Shown: positions 9,496 through 18,741 of the stretch, one piece after another
Layout of the letters: each line of letters starts with the position of its first letter
Numbering within the stretch: the stretch's first letter is position 1
Virus record (IMG/VR): IMGVR_UViG_3300035703_000009
Coordinates: 126,001 to 190,000 of that record
Strand: one strand, 5' to 3'
Length of the DNA stretch: 64,000 nt
Source: a virus
Notes under the pieces: model-generated
Told to the model about the DNA's origin: nothing
The model's input: only the letters and a program-made list of their open reading frames with translations
Databases searched by the model: none
Position numbers and translations under genes: made by a program

Positions 9496-11646
9496 ATGGC
9501 AAACATCACCGTCAAGCTTTTAATCGATCCACAAAAGAACTCACTGACTTTTAACAAGAATTTCAGGATCTTCTCAACCTCTGATCCAGTCAAAGGGCTC
9601 ACTGAATTTGTCGAGTTCTTAGAGGACATCATAGTCACCGGTTCGCCGGCCTCACTTGACCTGGCAAACTTGACCAGGCAGTTTAGGTATTCAAGCAACA
9701 AGCTTGACTGGTCACTATGGTATGATGTTTCTCCAGGTAACCTTGGCGATGCTGCCTCCGCATTTTTTGACCCAACTAACTATTACTATTTTGAGGTAAA
9801 ATACCTTTATGATGACGGAACAAGCAATGAACTGATTAGCTCGATCCAGGTGAACGAAATTAAGCTTAGGTTCAAGCAGGCGGCCACCGCTTCACCAGCT
9901 ACTTTCACGCCAACTGTTGCCTGTTCTGACGAAAAGTGTGAATCGATAATTGTTAATCGTGATCCTACATTCAGACCCTATGAGGTCAATAGCGCGATTG
10001 GAATGTACCAAGACATGTCCTATTTCACTAACCAGTTATATGGACATCAGGTGGTTTACTTTAGGACTCTGCCTGAGTCTGAAAGCGGAGACTATATCTT
10101 TAAGGAGTGGACTCTTTACAAGAACATCGATCGTAAGTGTATTAAGGTGATGGTGCCTAAAAACGCCTTCCCGACCAACATGCCAAAGTATCAAGAGTTT
10201 GGTTTAGACTTTCAGGTGCCATTTGAGATCCATGTCGACCACCGATACTTTCAATCGATTTTTGGTTCGGGTTCAGAACCGCGCAAGCGAGACTTTTTAT
10301 ACTTTCCGCTCATCAATCGAATGTTCGAGATCCAGGGATCCTACCTACACAGGGGATTCATGATGTCACCTACCTTTTGGAAGATCCAGCTCAAGAAGTA
10401 CAGCCCAAACATCGACATGTTACTGAAGGACGATACTCGACACTTCCTAGAAAACGTCATCCAGAGCGCCGATGCCCTCTTTGAAGGGGAGGTCAAAGCT
10501 GACATAAGGGACGCGACGATGCCGGACCAATATAAGACCATCTCCACAACTTTCGATTCATCACGTAGGGCAATACACCCAGACGTGACGACTAGACCAC
10601 TAAAGTATACTTTTAACTTTGCGAACCTAATCGAGAACTACTATGACTTGAGCACCATTCCTTTGACCGAACTCACATACGAGATTCTTAACGAGTCTCC
10701 TATCTTAAATACGTCAATGACTCTTGAAAACCTGCCTAGTCTAAACGATAAGGTGGTGCAAAAAAATGACGTTATCTTTGCCTATCAAGGAAGCGGCATA
10801 TTTGCTGCCTGGAAGAACGGTGCATTGATAACTAACGATAAGAACTATCTAGGAACTAGCACCATGTTCTGCCGAGTAAGGGGCCCATTCGATTATCTAC
10901 CAAACCACATAGGAGAGTCTGAGCCTGGACGATACGTTAGAGTCGAAGCCTATCGAGATCTTACGTTTAAAGACCAACGAGATGTGCTGATTGATACTGT
11001 CGGCGGTATCGACTATGCTCGATTCAAGGTACGCCAGACAGCAGTCATATACTCAGCCCAGCCCAAGCTTAATGAGACCGACTCAAAGCACCTGTCCTTC
11101 ACCTGCCTGTTCAACGTGCCGAGTTCAACCGACATAGTAAACTTCATCAACGGTTTCGATAATGAGAGCCAGACCGGGGTCAAGATCTCAGGTCAGTTCG
11201 TTCGCTACTCTAGCTCCATGCCTGAAGGTGACCTAAACCTAGAGGTGGTGGTCAATTCACAGGTAAAAAATTACACGATTGTAAACTTTAAAAGCGGTGA
11301 GTGGCATGCGCTAGTCGTCTCCCTTTCTAATGAGTATCGCCAGTGCGGAGTCTATGTGTACAACATAGTCGAGGACCCTAGCGACATCATCAATCACACA
11401 TCATTTAATAAAGTATTTGTTAATGCCTCCTCTTTTTCCAAGACGAGCTTTGACCTACAGCAATATTATACTCTACCTACATCTAACATCCTGATCTCTA
11501 ACCTTCGACTCTTTAACACGATGATCAAGGAAGAGCAGCATGAGTTCATCTTGAGCCAGCAGTTCGTTAAAGACGAGTCGATGCTGCTCATAATCGATAA
11601 CTGCAGGCCACAAATCAACTTGCCGTTCGTCGCAAAAAATAGATAA
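9496..11646 (+). CDS. Virion structural protein with C-terminal LamG/concanavalin-like domain
   Basis: 716 residues. Beta-rich throughout. The last about 190 residues have the pattern of a LamG/concanavalin-like jelly roll: a LSFTCLFNV strand, then GEWHALVVSLSN, then ISNLRLFNTMI. That fold is common in phage adhesins and baseplate proteins. It is followed after 5 bases by a sheath-stabiliser-like gene, consistent with a baseplate/tail module. The exact T4 counterpart cannot be assigned by eye. Confidence 0.7.
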   Translation: MANITVKLLIDPQKNSLTFNKNFRIFSTSDPVKGLTEFVEFLEDIIVTGSPASLDLANLTRQFRYSSNKLDWSLWYDVSPGNLGDAASAFFDPTNYYYFEVKYLYDDGTSNELISSIQVNEIKLRFKQAATASPATFTPTVACSDEKCESIIVNRDPTFRPYEVNSAIGMYQDMSYFTNQLYGHQVVYFRTLPESESGDYIFKEWTLYKNIDRKCIKVMVPKNAFPTNMPKYQEFGLDFQVPFEIHVDHRYFQSIFGSGSEPRKRDFLYFPLINRMFEIQGSYLHRGFMMSPTFWKIQLKKYSPNIDMLLKDDTRHFLENVIQSADALFEGEVKADIRDATMPDQYKTISTTFDSSRRAIHPDVTTRPLKYTFNFANLIENYYDLSTIPLTELTYEILNESPILNTSMTLENLPSLNDKVVQKNDVIFAYQGSGIFAAWKNGALITNDKNYLGTSTMFCRVRGPFDYLPNHIGESEPGRYVRVEAYRDLTFKDQRDVLIDTVGGIDYARFKVRQTAVIYSAQPKLNETDSKHLSFTCLFNVPSSTDIVNFINGFDNESQTGVKISGQFVRYSSSMPEGDLNLEVVVNSQVKNYTIVNFKSGEWHALVVSLSNEYRQCGVYVYNIVEDPSDIINHTSFNKVFVNASSFSKTSFDLQQYYTLPTSNILISNLRLFNTMIKEEQHEFILSQQFVKDESMLLIIDNCRPQINLPFVAKNR

Positions 11647-11651
11647 TCCTA

Positions 11652-12437
11652 ATGAAGAGCTCAAATCACGAGAACATACGTAACGAAAACGTTAATGACA
11701 TTTTCCTAAGAAACGCCACCATTTCGGTGCTCGACCTGCTCAATCGCAACATCATCATCGACTTAAAGAGAGACGATAAGGTGCAAAAGTTTGAGGTGCC
11801 AGTATTTTATAACTTTTCCTCAGACGAAGGCTTCATGAAGGACTTTTTCCTAGAGTTGCCGACTGACTGTAAGTACCCAAACAAAGCAGAGGGCAACTAC
11901 GAGATCATGCCACGTGGAGTGTTGACCTTGACAGGTTTCGCAGTTCGTCCAGGAGACGTGACCAATAAGTTTGTGCGAGGCACTTTTACTCAAGAGGTAA
12001 GAGACATCAACGAACAAAAACAGCTAAAGGCTTTCTCTTCAAGGTTGTTCACCATCCCAATGAGCCTAAAGTACTCGCTAAAGATAGAAAGCGATAACCT
12101 GAACAAGACCTTTAAGATCATCGAAAAGATCTTTGATTTCTACTATAAGTACCAAGTACAGTACTTCCAGTTTAGAGGCCTCCGGATTCCTGGGCAAGTC
12201 ACCTTCCCAGACACGGCCGAGTTCCAAAAGACCTATAACTTTGATTATACTACTGACCAGAAGGTGACGATCACCATGTCATTAGACTTTGAGACCTACT
12301 TTCCAAGTTTTGACGACCACTCGACCCTATTTAAGGGCAACACCATAAAACAATTCAACTTGCGTGAAAAAGCCAAGGATTCTGACGTAGTCTTCGATGA
12401 CTCATGGATAGACCAAGACTTCCCACAAAGCGAGTAA
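11652..12437 (+). CDS. Tail sheath stabiliser/completion protein, gp15-like
   Basis: 261 residues. The layout matches T4 gp15-type proteins of marine T4-like phages: an N-terminal NATISVLDLLNRNIIIDL segment, a VPVFYNFS strand (family form VPIxYG), an invariant-looking 'MPRGVLTLTG' (family 'LPRxxxxxxG') near residue 100, then a FTQEVRDIN region and a C-terminal domain. In T4, gp15 caps the tail and binds the sheath and neck. Assignment rests on motif order, not a search. Confidence 0.55.
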   Translation: MKSSNHENIRNENVNDIFLRNATISVLDLLNRNIIIDLKRDDKVQKFEVPVFYNFSSDEGFMKDFFLELPTDCKYPNKAEGNYEIMPRGVLTLTGFAVRPGDVTNKFVRGTFTQEVRDINEQKQLKAFSSRLFTIPMSLKYSLKIESDNLNKTFKIIEKIFDFYYKYQVQYFQFRGLRIPGQVTFPDTAEFQKTYNFDYTTDQKVTITMSLDFETYFPSFDDHSTLFKGNTIKQFNLREKAKDSDVVFDDSWIDQDFPQSE

Positions 12438-12447
12438 AAATAAATAA
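12436..12447 (+). promoter_or_regulatory. Late-promoter-like box for the 12452 gene
   Basis: AAAAATAAATAA lies only 4-5 bases before the ATG at 12452. If it is a -10 element, the transcript would be almost leaderless. Confidence 0.4.
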
Positions 12448-12451
12448 CAGT

Positions 12452-13024
12452 ATGGAAACCAGACTAAAAGGCTTTACTCAATTCGTAAACGAATCTGCAC
12501 AAGTATCTGAGAACTTGCAGTATCACTTGGAGAACGGTCTCTCAATAACAGAGTCAGTCTTTCGTCCAGGCAGTGAGGCACACGTGCAGCTCTTGACTGA
12601 GGCTCGCGACTTGTTTTTTGCCAACTTGATCTACTTAAACGAGATGGATGCGGCACTCTTCGTCAACACTGACCTTGGAAAGACAAGCGAGTATGCAGGT
12701 CAGGTAGTACCTCTCGACCTAGTCTTAGAGGCCGAGTACAATGGAAAGAAGGTAGAGATCGGCAAGCCAATGCGAGGAGGAGACACTAAAAAGTACTATG
12801 TCTATGTGATGAATCCTAGCACCAAGCGAGTGAAGAAAATAGCATTCGGTGACGTCAAGGGAGGACTTACTGCCAAAGTAAGCAACCCAAAGGCTCGCAA
12901 GTCCTTTGCCGCTCGACATAACTGTAAAGAAAAGACCGATCGCATGTCTGCAGGTTACTGGGCATGTCGAATCAATCGATACGCTCACTTGTGGGGCGGA
13001 AAAACATATCCTGGATTCTGGTAA
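12452..13024 (+). CDS. Conserved phage protein with FTQFVNES N-terminus and RxSFxARHxC motif
   Basis: 190 residues. The frame is open further upstream but overlaps the previous gene; the ATG at 12452 fits the promoter-like box and gives METRLKGFTQFVNES, a T4-IP-like capsid-targeting signature. The C-terminal about 80 residues hold YYVYVMNP, KKIAFGD, ARKSFAARHNC and AGYWACRINR, a block I recall from hypothetical proteins of many T4-like phages, possibly metal binding through its Cys/His residues. It overlaps the next gene by one base (TAATG). Function unknown. Confidence 0.75.
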   Translation: METRLKGFTQFVNESAQVSENLQYHLENGLSITESVFRPGSEAHVQLLTEARDLFFANLIYLNEMDAALFVNTDLGKTSEYAGQVVPLDLVLEAEYNGKKVEIGKPMRGGDTKKYYVYVMNPSTKRVKKIAFGDVKGGLTAKVSNPKARKSFAARHNCKEKTDRMSAGYWACRINRYAHLWGGKTYPGFW

Positions 13025-14082
13025 TGAAACCTTATTTTGACATAGAAAAAAATGGAGCAAAGGTTCGCACCTTTGTTGAGAGCGTGGATCCAATCGACCT
13101 AAAGTGGCACCGCGACGCAGAAGACCGCTGGGTGAGGGCCATTGGAGCAAGCGATTGGAAGCTTCAACTGGATAACCAGTTGCCAGTCAGCCTTACTGAG
13201 GAAGTCTTTATCCCAGCTGGCGAATGGCATAGACTAATCAAAGGCACAGATGAGTTGAAGGTCTCAATTAGAGCCGGCAAAAAGCTATTCGAATCACAAG
13301 GAGCTAGTTTAGGCTATCGTTCCGGAACATTTAATCCCAGTGAACCAGCTGAGCTGTTAAGCAGCAAAGGGATAGGAATAGTCAGCTCGAGAGTCGGACT
13401 CTTGGGTTCAGGTTATTATTTTGTCGGCAGTCCACAGACTGCTGAAGAGATAGGATCAGAGGTGGGACACGGAGGGCTTTCAGTAGTTGACTTAAAGAAC
13501 TATAACCTATATCGGCCTAGTGACCCAAAAGCCTTCTATGAAAACCTGAGAGACCTTACCAAGTATTTCAATGACGCAACTAAAGAAAGTCTAAGCGATC
13601 CTAGATTTAAAAGCAACTTTGATGACGCAGTTGAGGCATTTTCAGAATACTTAGAGCTAGACGAAGACTCAGTACGTAAGACTTTCGTTGATTACTTAAG
13701 GGACGTGTTATTACGTCATGACGGAGTATTACTCTCAAATCGACTGTTAGCACCGATGGGCTATGATGGAATTGACCTTACTCAAACACAATTAGATCAC
13801 TTTGGAGTAGGTTCGCTCATCTTTGCTGGAAAGCTAATAGACGGAACCTATCGTCAACTGCTAGAAGAAAAGAAAAAGATCAATCCAGCGTACTTAACCA
13901 GGGACGCAAAGGAGATGCGCAGTGAGATCAAAAAACACGCAAAAAAATCGGATGACGACGCTTCTGCTTACACTAGCCACGAAAAAGGAGGCTGGAAAGC
14001 AGACTACTCAAAGTCCGGTAAGAAATATAAGACTAAACCTAGCAAATACACCTTGGCGTACCAAAAAAAGTTTGGAAAATGA
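13024..14082 (+). CDS. Multidomain phage protein: cupin-like module plus possible ART-like domain
   Basis: 352 residues from the ATG in a TAATG junction; a start 60 bases upstream would lie inside the previous gene. Residues 1-80 (WHRDAEDRWVRAI, then VFIPAGEWHRL) look like a small cupin-type module seen in phage proteins. Around residues 120-175, GLLGSGYYFVGSPQTAEEI followed by LSVVDLKNYNLYRPS resembles the strand-loop core of ADP-ribosyltransferase folds (G-x-G-x-Y-F ... A). The C-terminal about 70 residues are Lys-rich (YKTKPSKYTLAYQKKFG). The ADP-ribosyltransferase idea is tentative because no R-S-E triad is clear. Overlaps the next gene by 4 bases. Confidence 0.7.
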   Translation: MKPYFDIEKNGAKVRTFVESVDPIDLKWHRDAEDRWVRAIGASDWKLQLDNQLPVSLTEEVFIPAGEWHRLIKGTDELKVSIRAGKKLFESQGASLGYRSGTFNPSEPAELLSSKGIGIVSSRVGLLGSGYYFVGSPQTAEEIGSEVGHGGLSVVDLKNYNLYRPSDPKAFYENLRDLTKYFNDATKESLSDPRFKSNFDDAVEAFSEYLELDEDSVRKTFVDYLRDVLLRHDGVLLSNRLLAPMGYDGIDLTQTQLDHFGVGSLIFAGKLIDGTYRQLLEEKKKINPAYLTRDAKEMRSEIKKHAKKSDDDASAYTSHEKGGWKADYSKSGKKYKTKPSKYTLAYQKKFGK

Positions 14083-14351
14083 CACAATATGTTTTACCGT
14101 TTGCCCTGTTTGAAAACGAACAGGCACTAAAGAATAAAGCAAAGAACAGCGGAATCCCGCTTGGAATCTTACGTACTGTGTACAGCAAGGGAATGGCTGC
14201 ATGGAAGACAGGACACCGACCTGGAGTCTCTCAACAACAATGGGCCATGGGCAGGGTAAACTCTTTCATCATGGGAGGCAAGACCACTAAAAAAGCCGAT
14301 AAAGCCCAATGGGAAGCAGCCAAACGTGCAAAAAAAGCCAAACGTAAATAA
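14079..14351 (+). CDS. Small basic phage protein, DUF5824-like
   Basis: 90 residues. The core has KNSGIPLGILRTVYSKG, AAWKTGHRPG and QQWAMGRVNSFI, a pattern I recall from a small-protein family common in phages (I believe DUF5824). The C-terminus is a Lys/Ala-rich tail (KRAKKAKRK) suggesting nucleic-acid contact. Joined to the previous gene by ATGA and to the next by TAATG. Function unknown. Confidence 0.75.
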   Translation: MTQYVLPFALFENEQALKNKAKNSGIPLGILRTVYSKGMAAWKTGHRPGVSQQQWAMGRVNSFIMGGKTTKKADKAQWEAAKRAKKAKRK

Positions 14352-14899
14352 TGCTATTAAACGTCAGACAAAATGGATTCATACTCCTGTTTCCACCCAA
14401 TTTTTTCACCGAAAGGGTGACTCAAAAGTACAAAAAATACTTTCAGAGCCTCATCCTGCCGTATGATAGCATTACCGAGTTCATGGCTTCAACGATTCAA
14501 AGCGTCGACTTTCCAGGCTGGAACATGGCTCCGGTACAACAGACACGTATCCTAAGCAAGAAACAAGAGTTTAAGAACGCGATCCCGATTCCAGATAACT
14601 TTACTAGGGAGTTTACTGTCACCTTTAAGATGACTGATGCTTACCTAAATTACTTCATCTTCTTAGAAAATTCACTAGATTATCTCGACTTTTCCAATAA
14701 ACAGCAAGTATTTGACCCGATTGAACTGGTGTTGATGGACAACCAGGGTTACATGGTCTCCTCTATCGTTTTTAATAAGCCTTTACTCAAGGGTCAAGAC
14801 GGCTTTAAGCTGTCATATAGCGCAAACACCCCGGATTTTAGGACTTTCCAGGCTAAATTCTCCTATTTTGATTTTGACCTAAAGATTAACTTTGAGTAA
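14351..14899 (+). CDS. Tail-tube-like protein (gp19/gp54 fold)
   Basis: 182 residues. The pattern SVDFPGWN near residue 50, REFTVTFKMTDAYLNY with the following helix, IELVLMDNQGYMV, and a closing FRTFQAKFSYFDFDL follows the strand order of T4-type tail-tube proteins and the gp54/gp48 tube-baseplate junction family. This suggests a tube or tube-initiator subunit. Last gene of the plus-strand unit; converges on the minus-strand giant fibre with a 4-base gap. Confidence 0.5.
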   Translation: MLLNVRQNGFILLFPPNFFTERVTQKYKKYFQSLILPYDSITEFMASTIQSVDFPGWNMAPVQQTRILSKKQEFKNAIPIPDNFTREFTVTFKMTDAYLNYFIFLENSLDYLDFSNKQQVFDPIELVLMDNQGYMVSSIVFNKPLLKGQDGFKLSYSANTPDFRTFQAKFSYFDFDLKINFE

Positions 14900-14903
14900 T
14901 CCT

Positions 14904-17900
14904 TTAGAACGTCTTGTGTAGAGTGAAGGAGCTCGAGAAGATGCTATTTGCGGCATTTGTGCTGCCCCACTCTGCTGTGACCGAAAGTGTGTTTGAACCT
15001 GTCGTGTCAAAAGTTGTGGAGTTAATTGTATTGAATCCTATTGCTTCGTGAGAGTTACCGGAGTTTTGAGTATAGGAAAACAACCCATTTGAAGAGATGA
15101 TGGCAACAGTAGCCGCTCCGATTGCTCGAATAGTAAAGCCTATTTCAAGTTGCCAGTACTTAGTAGTTATAGTAGGTAAAGTCATAGTGCCAGTGTCTGC
15201 GAGTAACACTGAGCCTGATTTTACACGTACGTGTAAGGTTTGGCCGTTTGCCGCAGACAGCGTGCCTGCAAGCCTAGCAGTAAAGCTGTCGCCTACTGCA
15301 AAACCGTTTGATGGAACAATCAACGAACCAACACCGGTTGTGATGAGCGAGCTTTCAGTAACAGTTGCAGTAATTGTGGAACTTTGTGCAGTCTGTGCAA
15401 AGAGCCCGCCATAAGTACGATAGTTGACCATACCGTTACTTTCTCTGACTAAGAATGTGGTGTTACATTGGTCAGCAGCTGGAAAGTTATATAAGTTTAA
15501 GTAGTTGGTGTGTAAAGTATTTGGGCAGACAGATGTAATGTTGCACCCGACTGCACTGGCACCTCCGTGAGTAACAGTATTGCAATAACCGCCCATTATT
15601 GTGGAACAAGCACCAGATGCCGTGTTGCGACACCCTCCTCCAATAGTAGAGCGAGCACCTGATGCAGTATTGCAAAAACCGCCACCGACTGTTGAACAAG
15701 AATTCGATGCAGTATTCTGATTACCGCCACCGACTGTTGAAGCATCGCCCGATGTCGTGTTAAACGTACCGCCACCGACTGTGGAATAATTACAAGATGC
15801 AATATTATCTTCACCGCCACTAATAGTTGATCGATAGCCAGACGCCGTGTTCTGAAAACCTCCTCCGACTATTGATGAGTTATTTGATGCGACGTTTTGA
15901 TTACCTCCACCAACGGTCGTTGTATAGGATGATGCAGTATTACAAAAACCTCCACTAACGGTTGACACATTGCATGATGATAAATTACATACACCTCCGC
16001 CTACAGTTGCTGCTTGGCCAGACGCAGTGTTACATGCACCTCCACCTATGGTTGCGCCTATGTTAGACACATCGTTACATGAACCTCCACCGATGGTTGA
16101 AAAGCAACAAGAAACTGTGTTGCTATAGCCTCCACTGATTGTTGAATTACACTCAGTGGCAACATTATTATAACCTCCACCGATGGTTGTAGCAATTCCA
16201 CATGCTGAATTACAGAAACCACCACCGATTGTTGAATAGTCGGCGTCTGTGATGTTACACGATCCTCCGCTAACGGTTGAGCTATAACTCAGTGTAGCAT
16301 TATATAAACCGCCACTGAGCGTTGACGCGACCCCTAATGCAGTATTTTCTGATCCGCCTCCGACTGTAGAGCTGATGCCAGTCGCGGCATTGTTATAGCC
16401 TCCACTAACAGTAGAGTATGTGTTTGACGCAGTATTGCCTCGACCTCCACCGACTGTTGAATAATCGCAAGAAGATTGATTGCAACCGCCGCCGCTGACT
16501 ACTGAAAAACAACCCGATGTCGTGTTGGTACCTCCGCCACCGACTGTTGAAGCATCGCCCGATGTCGTGTTAAACGTACCGCCACCGACTGTGGAACAAG
16601 CACCAGATGCAATATTATCTTCACCGCCACTAATAGTTGATCGATAGCCAGACGCCGTGTTTTGTCTACCACCTAATATGCCGGAATAACTACCAGATGC
16701 CGTGTTATTATATCCGCCACTAACTGTGGAAGAATAACTAGATGCCGTGTTTTGTCTACCGCCACCGACTGTGGAAGAATTACTCGATGCCGCGTTGTTA
16801 ACCCCGCCACTAACTGTGGAATAATAATCCGATGCCGCGTTGTTAACCCCGCCACCAACTGTGGAATGATAACCCGATGCGGTATTGCTCTCACCGCCAC
16901 CGATTGTGGAATAATTACTTAATGCCGTGTTTTCTCTACCGCCACCCACTGTGGAAATAGAACCCGATGCCGTGTTGCATAAACCGCCGCCTATCGTCCC
17001 GAATTGAGCCAGCACAGTGTTAAGATGTCCGCCGGCAATAGTTGAGAAACCCGCTTGGTTAATTCCATATGGGATAGTGATCGAGTTAGCGTCGCCACCA
17101 CCAATAGTTGAACCATTAGATGAGCTAATCACATTGCCTATTCCTCCACTAATAACCTGTGCATCACCACACACAACATTTTCGATTCCTCCTCCTATAA
17201 CTGAACCCAGCGAAAAATCACTAAAACCAGCTAGGCCGTTAATACAGTTTGAGTTTCCGCCGGCGACTGTTGCTGCATGCCCGCAAATCAGGTTATCCCC
17301 CCCGCTGCCTATATAATTTAGCACTCCAAAGATGTCGTTATTGAAGCCTCCAGCAACAGCTGATCCGCCGTCAATCACAGCATCGACTGTGAAGACAATG
17401 TCATCGACTCCGCTGACTCCGCCGACGTCTGCACCGTCAATTGTTATAGTGTCGCCTACTTGATAGTTGACCCCGAGAGTATATGACCCCCATCCAGTAA
17501 GAGTATTGGTCGCAATTATAACTTCAATCCCAGTTCCAAAACCAAGTCCGCTAGTCGTATTTGTCGGAAAATAATTTCCATCGACTGCGTTTGGAAAAGG
17601 TCCAGTCGATATTGGGCTGATCATAATAGGCAGTCCCTCTCCGCTGACGTTGTGATTGGCTCCTCCACCTACGAAAGATCCCGGCGAAGTGATCGAGTTA
17701 CAGGTACCACCAGCAATGGTCGAATAGTCACCAGATACCGTGTTACCGTCTCCACCTGAAATGGTAGAATAGTCTCCGATCGCAGAGTTTAAGTTGTCCT
17801 TACGAACAGCTGACCCTGCTCCTGTGCCCAGGACGATGACTGCATCACTTGGTGAATCTATCTGAATAGTCGTCTTACCGTTGACTATGTCATCATTGAT

Positions 17901-18731
17901 TACATAAGATATGGTTGGAGTGGTGATAAAGTCGATTGTTGGATTTAAAGCGATTACTGAGCCGTCTAATTGCACCTCAAGTGAAGAGCCGGTCGCTGTC
18001 GCGGTCAGCTCGTTAGTCACGGTGTTACGTGTCCAAGTAACCGATGCTGAATCCTGGATGATTTGGTCCATCAAATCATATAGCGAATTCTCAGTCAAAT
18101 ATAAATTAGTTGTTCCTTCTGCCAGATCATCAGTTGAAAAAGGAGTGAGTGAAACAGTAGGGAAAATACGATCCAATCCATCGACATGGGTCCAAGTTAT
18201 CGCGTCTGGACCGGTGCCCCTTCCTCCCTTATAGAGGACTGCTGCCATGCGGTCCTCGACCCTTTCGTCAGTGTAATAGAGATTGACTCCCTCAGCCAGG
18301 TTAGTGGTAGTAAAAGGAGCAAGGGTGACCCCAAGGGTCAACGTGTTTAGCGAGTCATCATATGCTTTTGTGATCCCTGTTCCATTTATGAGCAGTGCAT
18401 TCACTCGATCATCGACCCTTTCGTCAGTGTAATAGAGATTGACTCCCTCAGCCAGGTTAGTGGTAGTAAAAGGAGCAAGTGTCACATTTCCCTGTATTGT
18501 GTTTGGTGCAATCGTAGTCCAATTAATACCCGTGCCGTCGATTATCGAAGGCGGAGTCAAGGCAACTGCACTTGCATCTTGAAAGGATACGTTGCCTGAG
18601 CCATCAGTCACCAGGATCTGATTAGCTGCACCGTCTGCTGTAGGTAACGAGTATTCTCCAAAAATGGTTAGCTTACCTGATTTTATTTCTCCAAAGACTC
18701 GTAAGTCGCTATATGCATTTGACTGACTCAT
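14904..18731 (-). CDS. Giant tail fibre with YadA-head-like 15-residue repeats
   Basis: 1,275 residues. Residues about 1-290 are a fibre N-terminus with repeats of 'LAEGVNLYYTDERV' followed by DRV/DRM. A long array of 15-residue units with consensus STVGGG-xx-NTASG-xx follows. It is interrupted near residues 350-450 by a domain with VNYQVGDTITIDGADVGG that has a homologue in the fibre at 53860. The C-terminal about 200 residues are a beta-rich tip. The repeats match the left-handed beta-roll of trimeric adhesin heads (YadA type), so a trimeric receptor-binding fibre is likely. Two related fibres lie on the opposite strand at 51937 and 53860. Confidence 0.85.
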   Translation of the reverse strand: MSQSNAYSDLRVFGEIKSGKLTIFGEYSLPTADGAANQILVTDGSGNVSFQDASAVALTPPSIIDGTGINWTTIAPNTIQGNVTLAPFTTTNLAEGVNLYYTDERVDDRVNALLINGTGITKAYDDSLNTLTLGVTLAPFTTTNLAEGVNLYYTDERVEDRMAAVLYKGGRGTGPDAITWTHVDGLDRIFPTVSLTPFSTDDLAEGTTNLYLTENSLYDLMDQIIQDSASVTWTRNTVTNELTATATGSSLEVQLDGSVIALNPTIDFITTPTISYVINDDIVNGKTTIQIDSPSDAVIVLGTGAGSAVRKDNLNSAIGDYSTISGGDGNTVSGDYSTIAGGTCNSITSPGSFVGGGANHNVSGEGLPIMISPISTGPFPNAVDGNYFPTNTTSGLGFGTGIEVIIATNTLTGWGSYTLGVNYQVGDTITIDGADVGGVSGVDDIVFTVDAVIDGGSAVAGGFNNDIFGVLNYIGSGGDNLICGHAATVAGGNSNCINGLAGFSDFSLGSVIGGGIENVVCGDAQVISGGIGNVISSSNGSTIGGGDANSITIPYGINQAGFSTIAGGHLNTVLAQFGTIGGGLCNTASGSISTVGGGRENTALSNYSTIGGGESNTASGYHSTVGGGVNNAASDYYSTVSGGVNNAASSNSSTVGGGRQNTASSYSSTVSGGYNNTASGSYSGILGGRQNTASGYRSTISGGEDNIASGACSTVGGGTFNTTSGDASTVGGGGTNTTSGCFSVVSGGGCNQSSCDYSTVGGGRGNTASNTYSTVSGGYNNAATGISSTVGGGSENTALGVASTLSGGLYNATLSYSSTVSGGSCNITDADYSTIGGGFCNSACGIATTIGGGYNNVATECNSTISGGYSNTVSCCFSTIGGGSCNDVSNIGATIGGGACNTASGQAATVGGGVCNLSSCNVSTVSGGFCNTASSYTTTVGGGNQNVASNNSSIVGGGFQNTASGYRSTISGGEDNIASCNYSTVGGGTFNTTSGDASTVGGGNQNTASNSCSTVGGGFCNTASGARSTIGGGCRNTASGACSTIMGGYCNTVTHGGASAVGCNITSVCPNTLHTNYLNLYNFPAADQCNTTFLVRESNGMVNYRTYGGLFAQTAQSSTITATVTESSLITTGVGSLIVPSNGFAVGDSFTARLAGTLSAANGQTLHVRVKSGSVLLADTGTMTLPTITTKYWQLEIGFTIRAIGAATVAIISSNGLFSYTQNSGNSHEAIGFNTINSTTFDTTGSNTLSVTAEWGSTNAANSIFSSSFTLHKTF
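15590..17180 (-). repeat. Coding tandem repeat array, 45-bp unit
   Basis: About 35 imperfect 45-bp units encoding the STVGGG-xx-NTASG-xx repeat. Residues 7-8 and 13-15 of the unit vary most; the framework is nearly fixed. Some units are nearly identical at DNA level to units in the plus-strand fibres, giving distant inverted homology inside one genome. Confidence 0.85.
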
Positions 18732-18741
18732 TTATTCGTGC

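Noticed and set aside
14904-18731. Many open frames on the strand opposite the fibre repeats (for example 15097-15414, 17017-17316, 52371-52634)
   Set aside because: They are periodic shadows of the 45-bp repeats with proline/valine-rich nonsense composition and no independent start signals.
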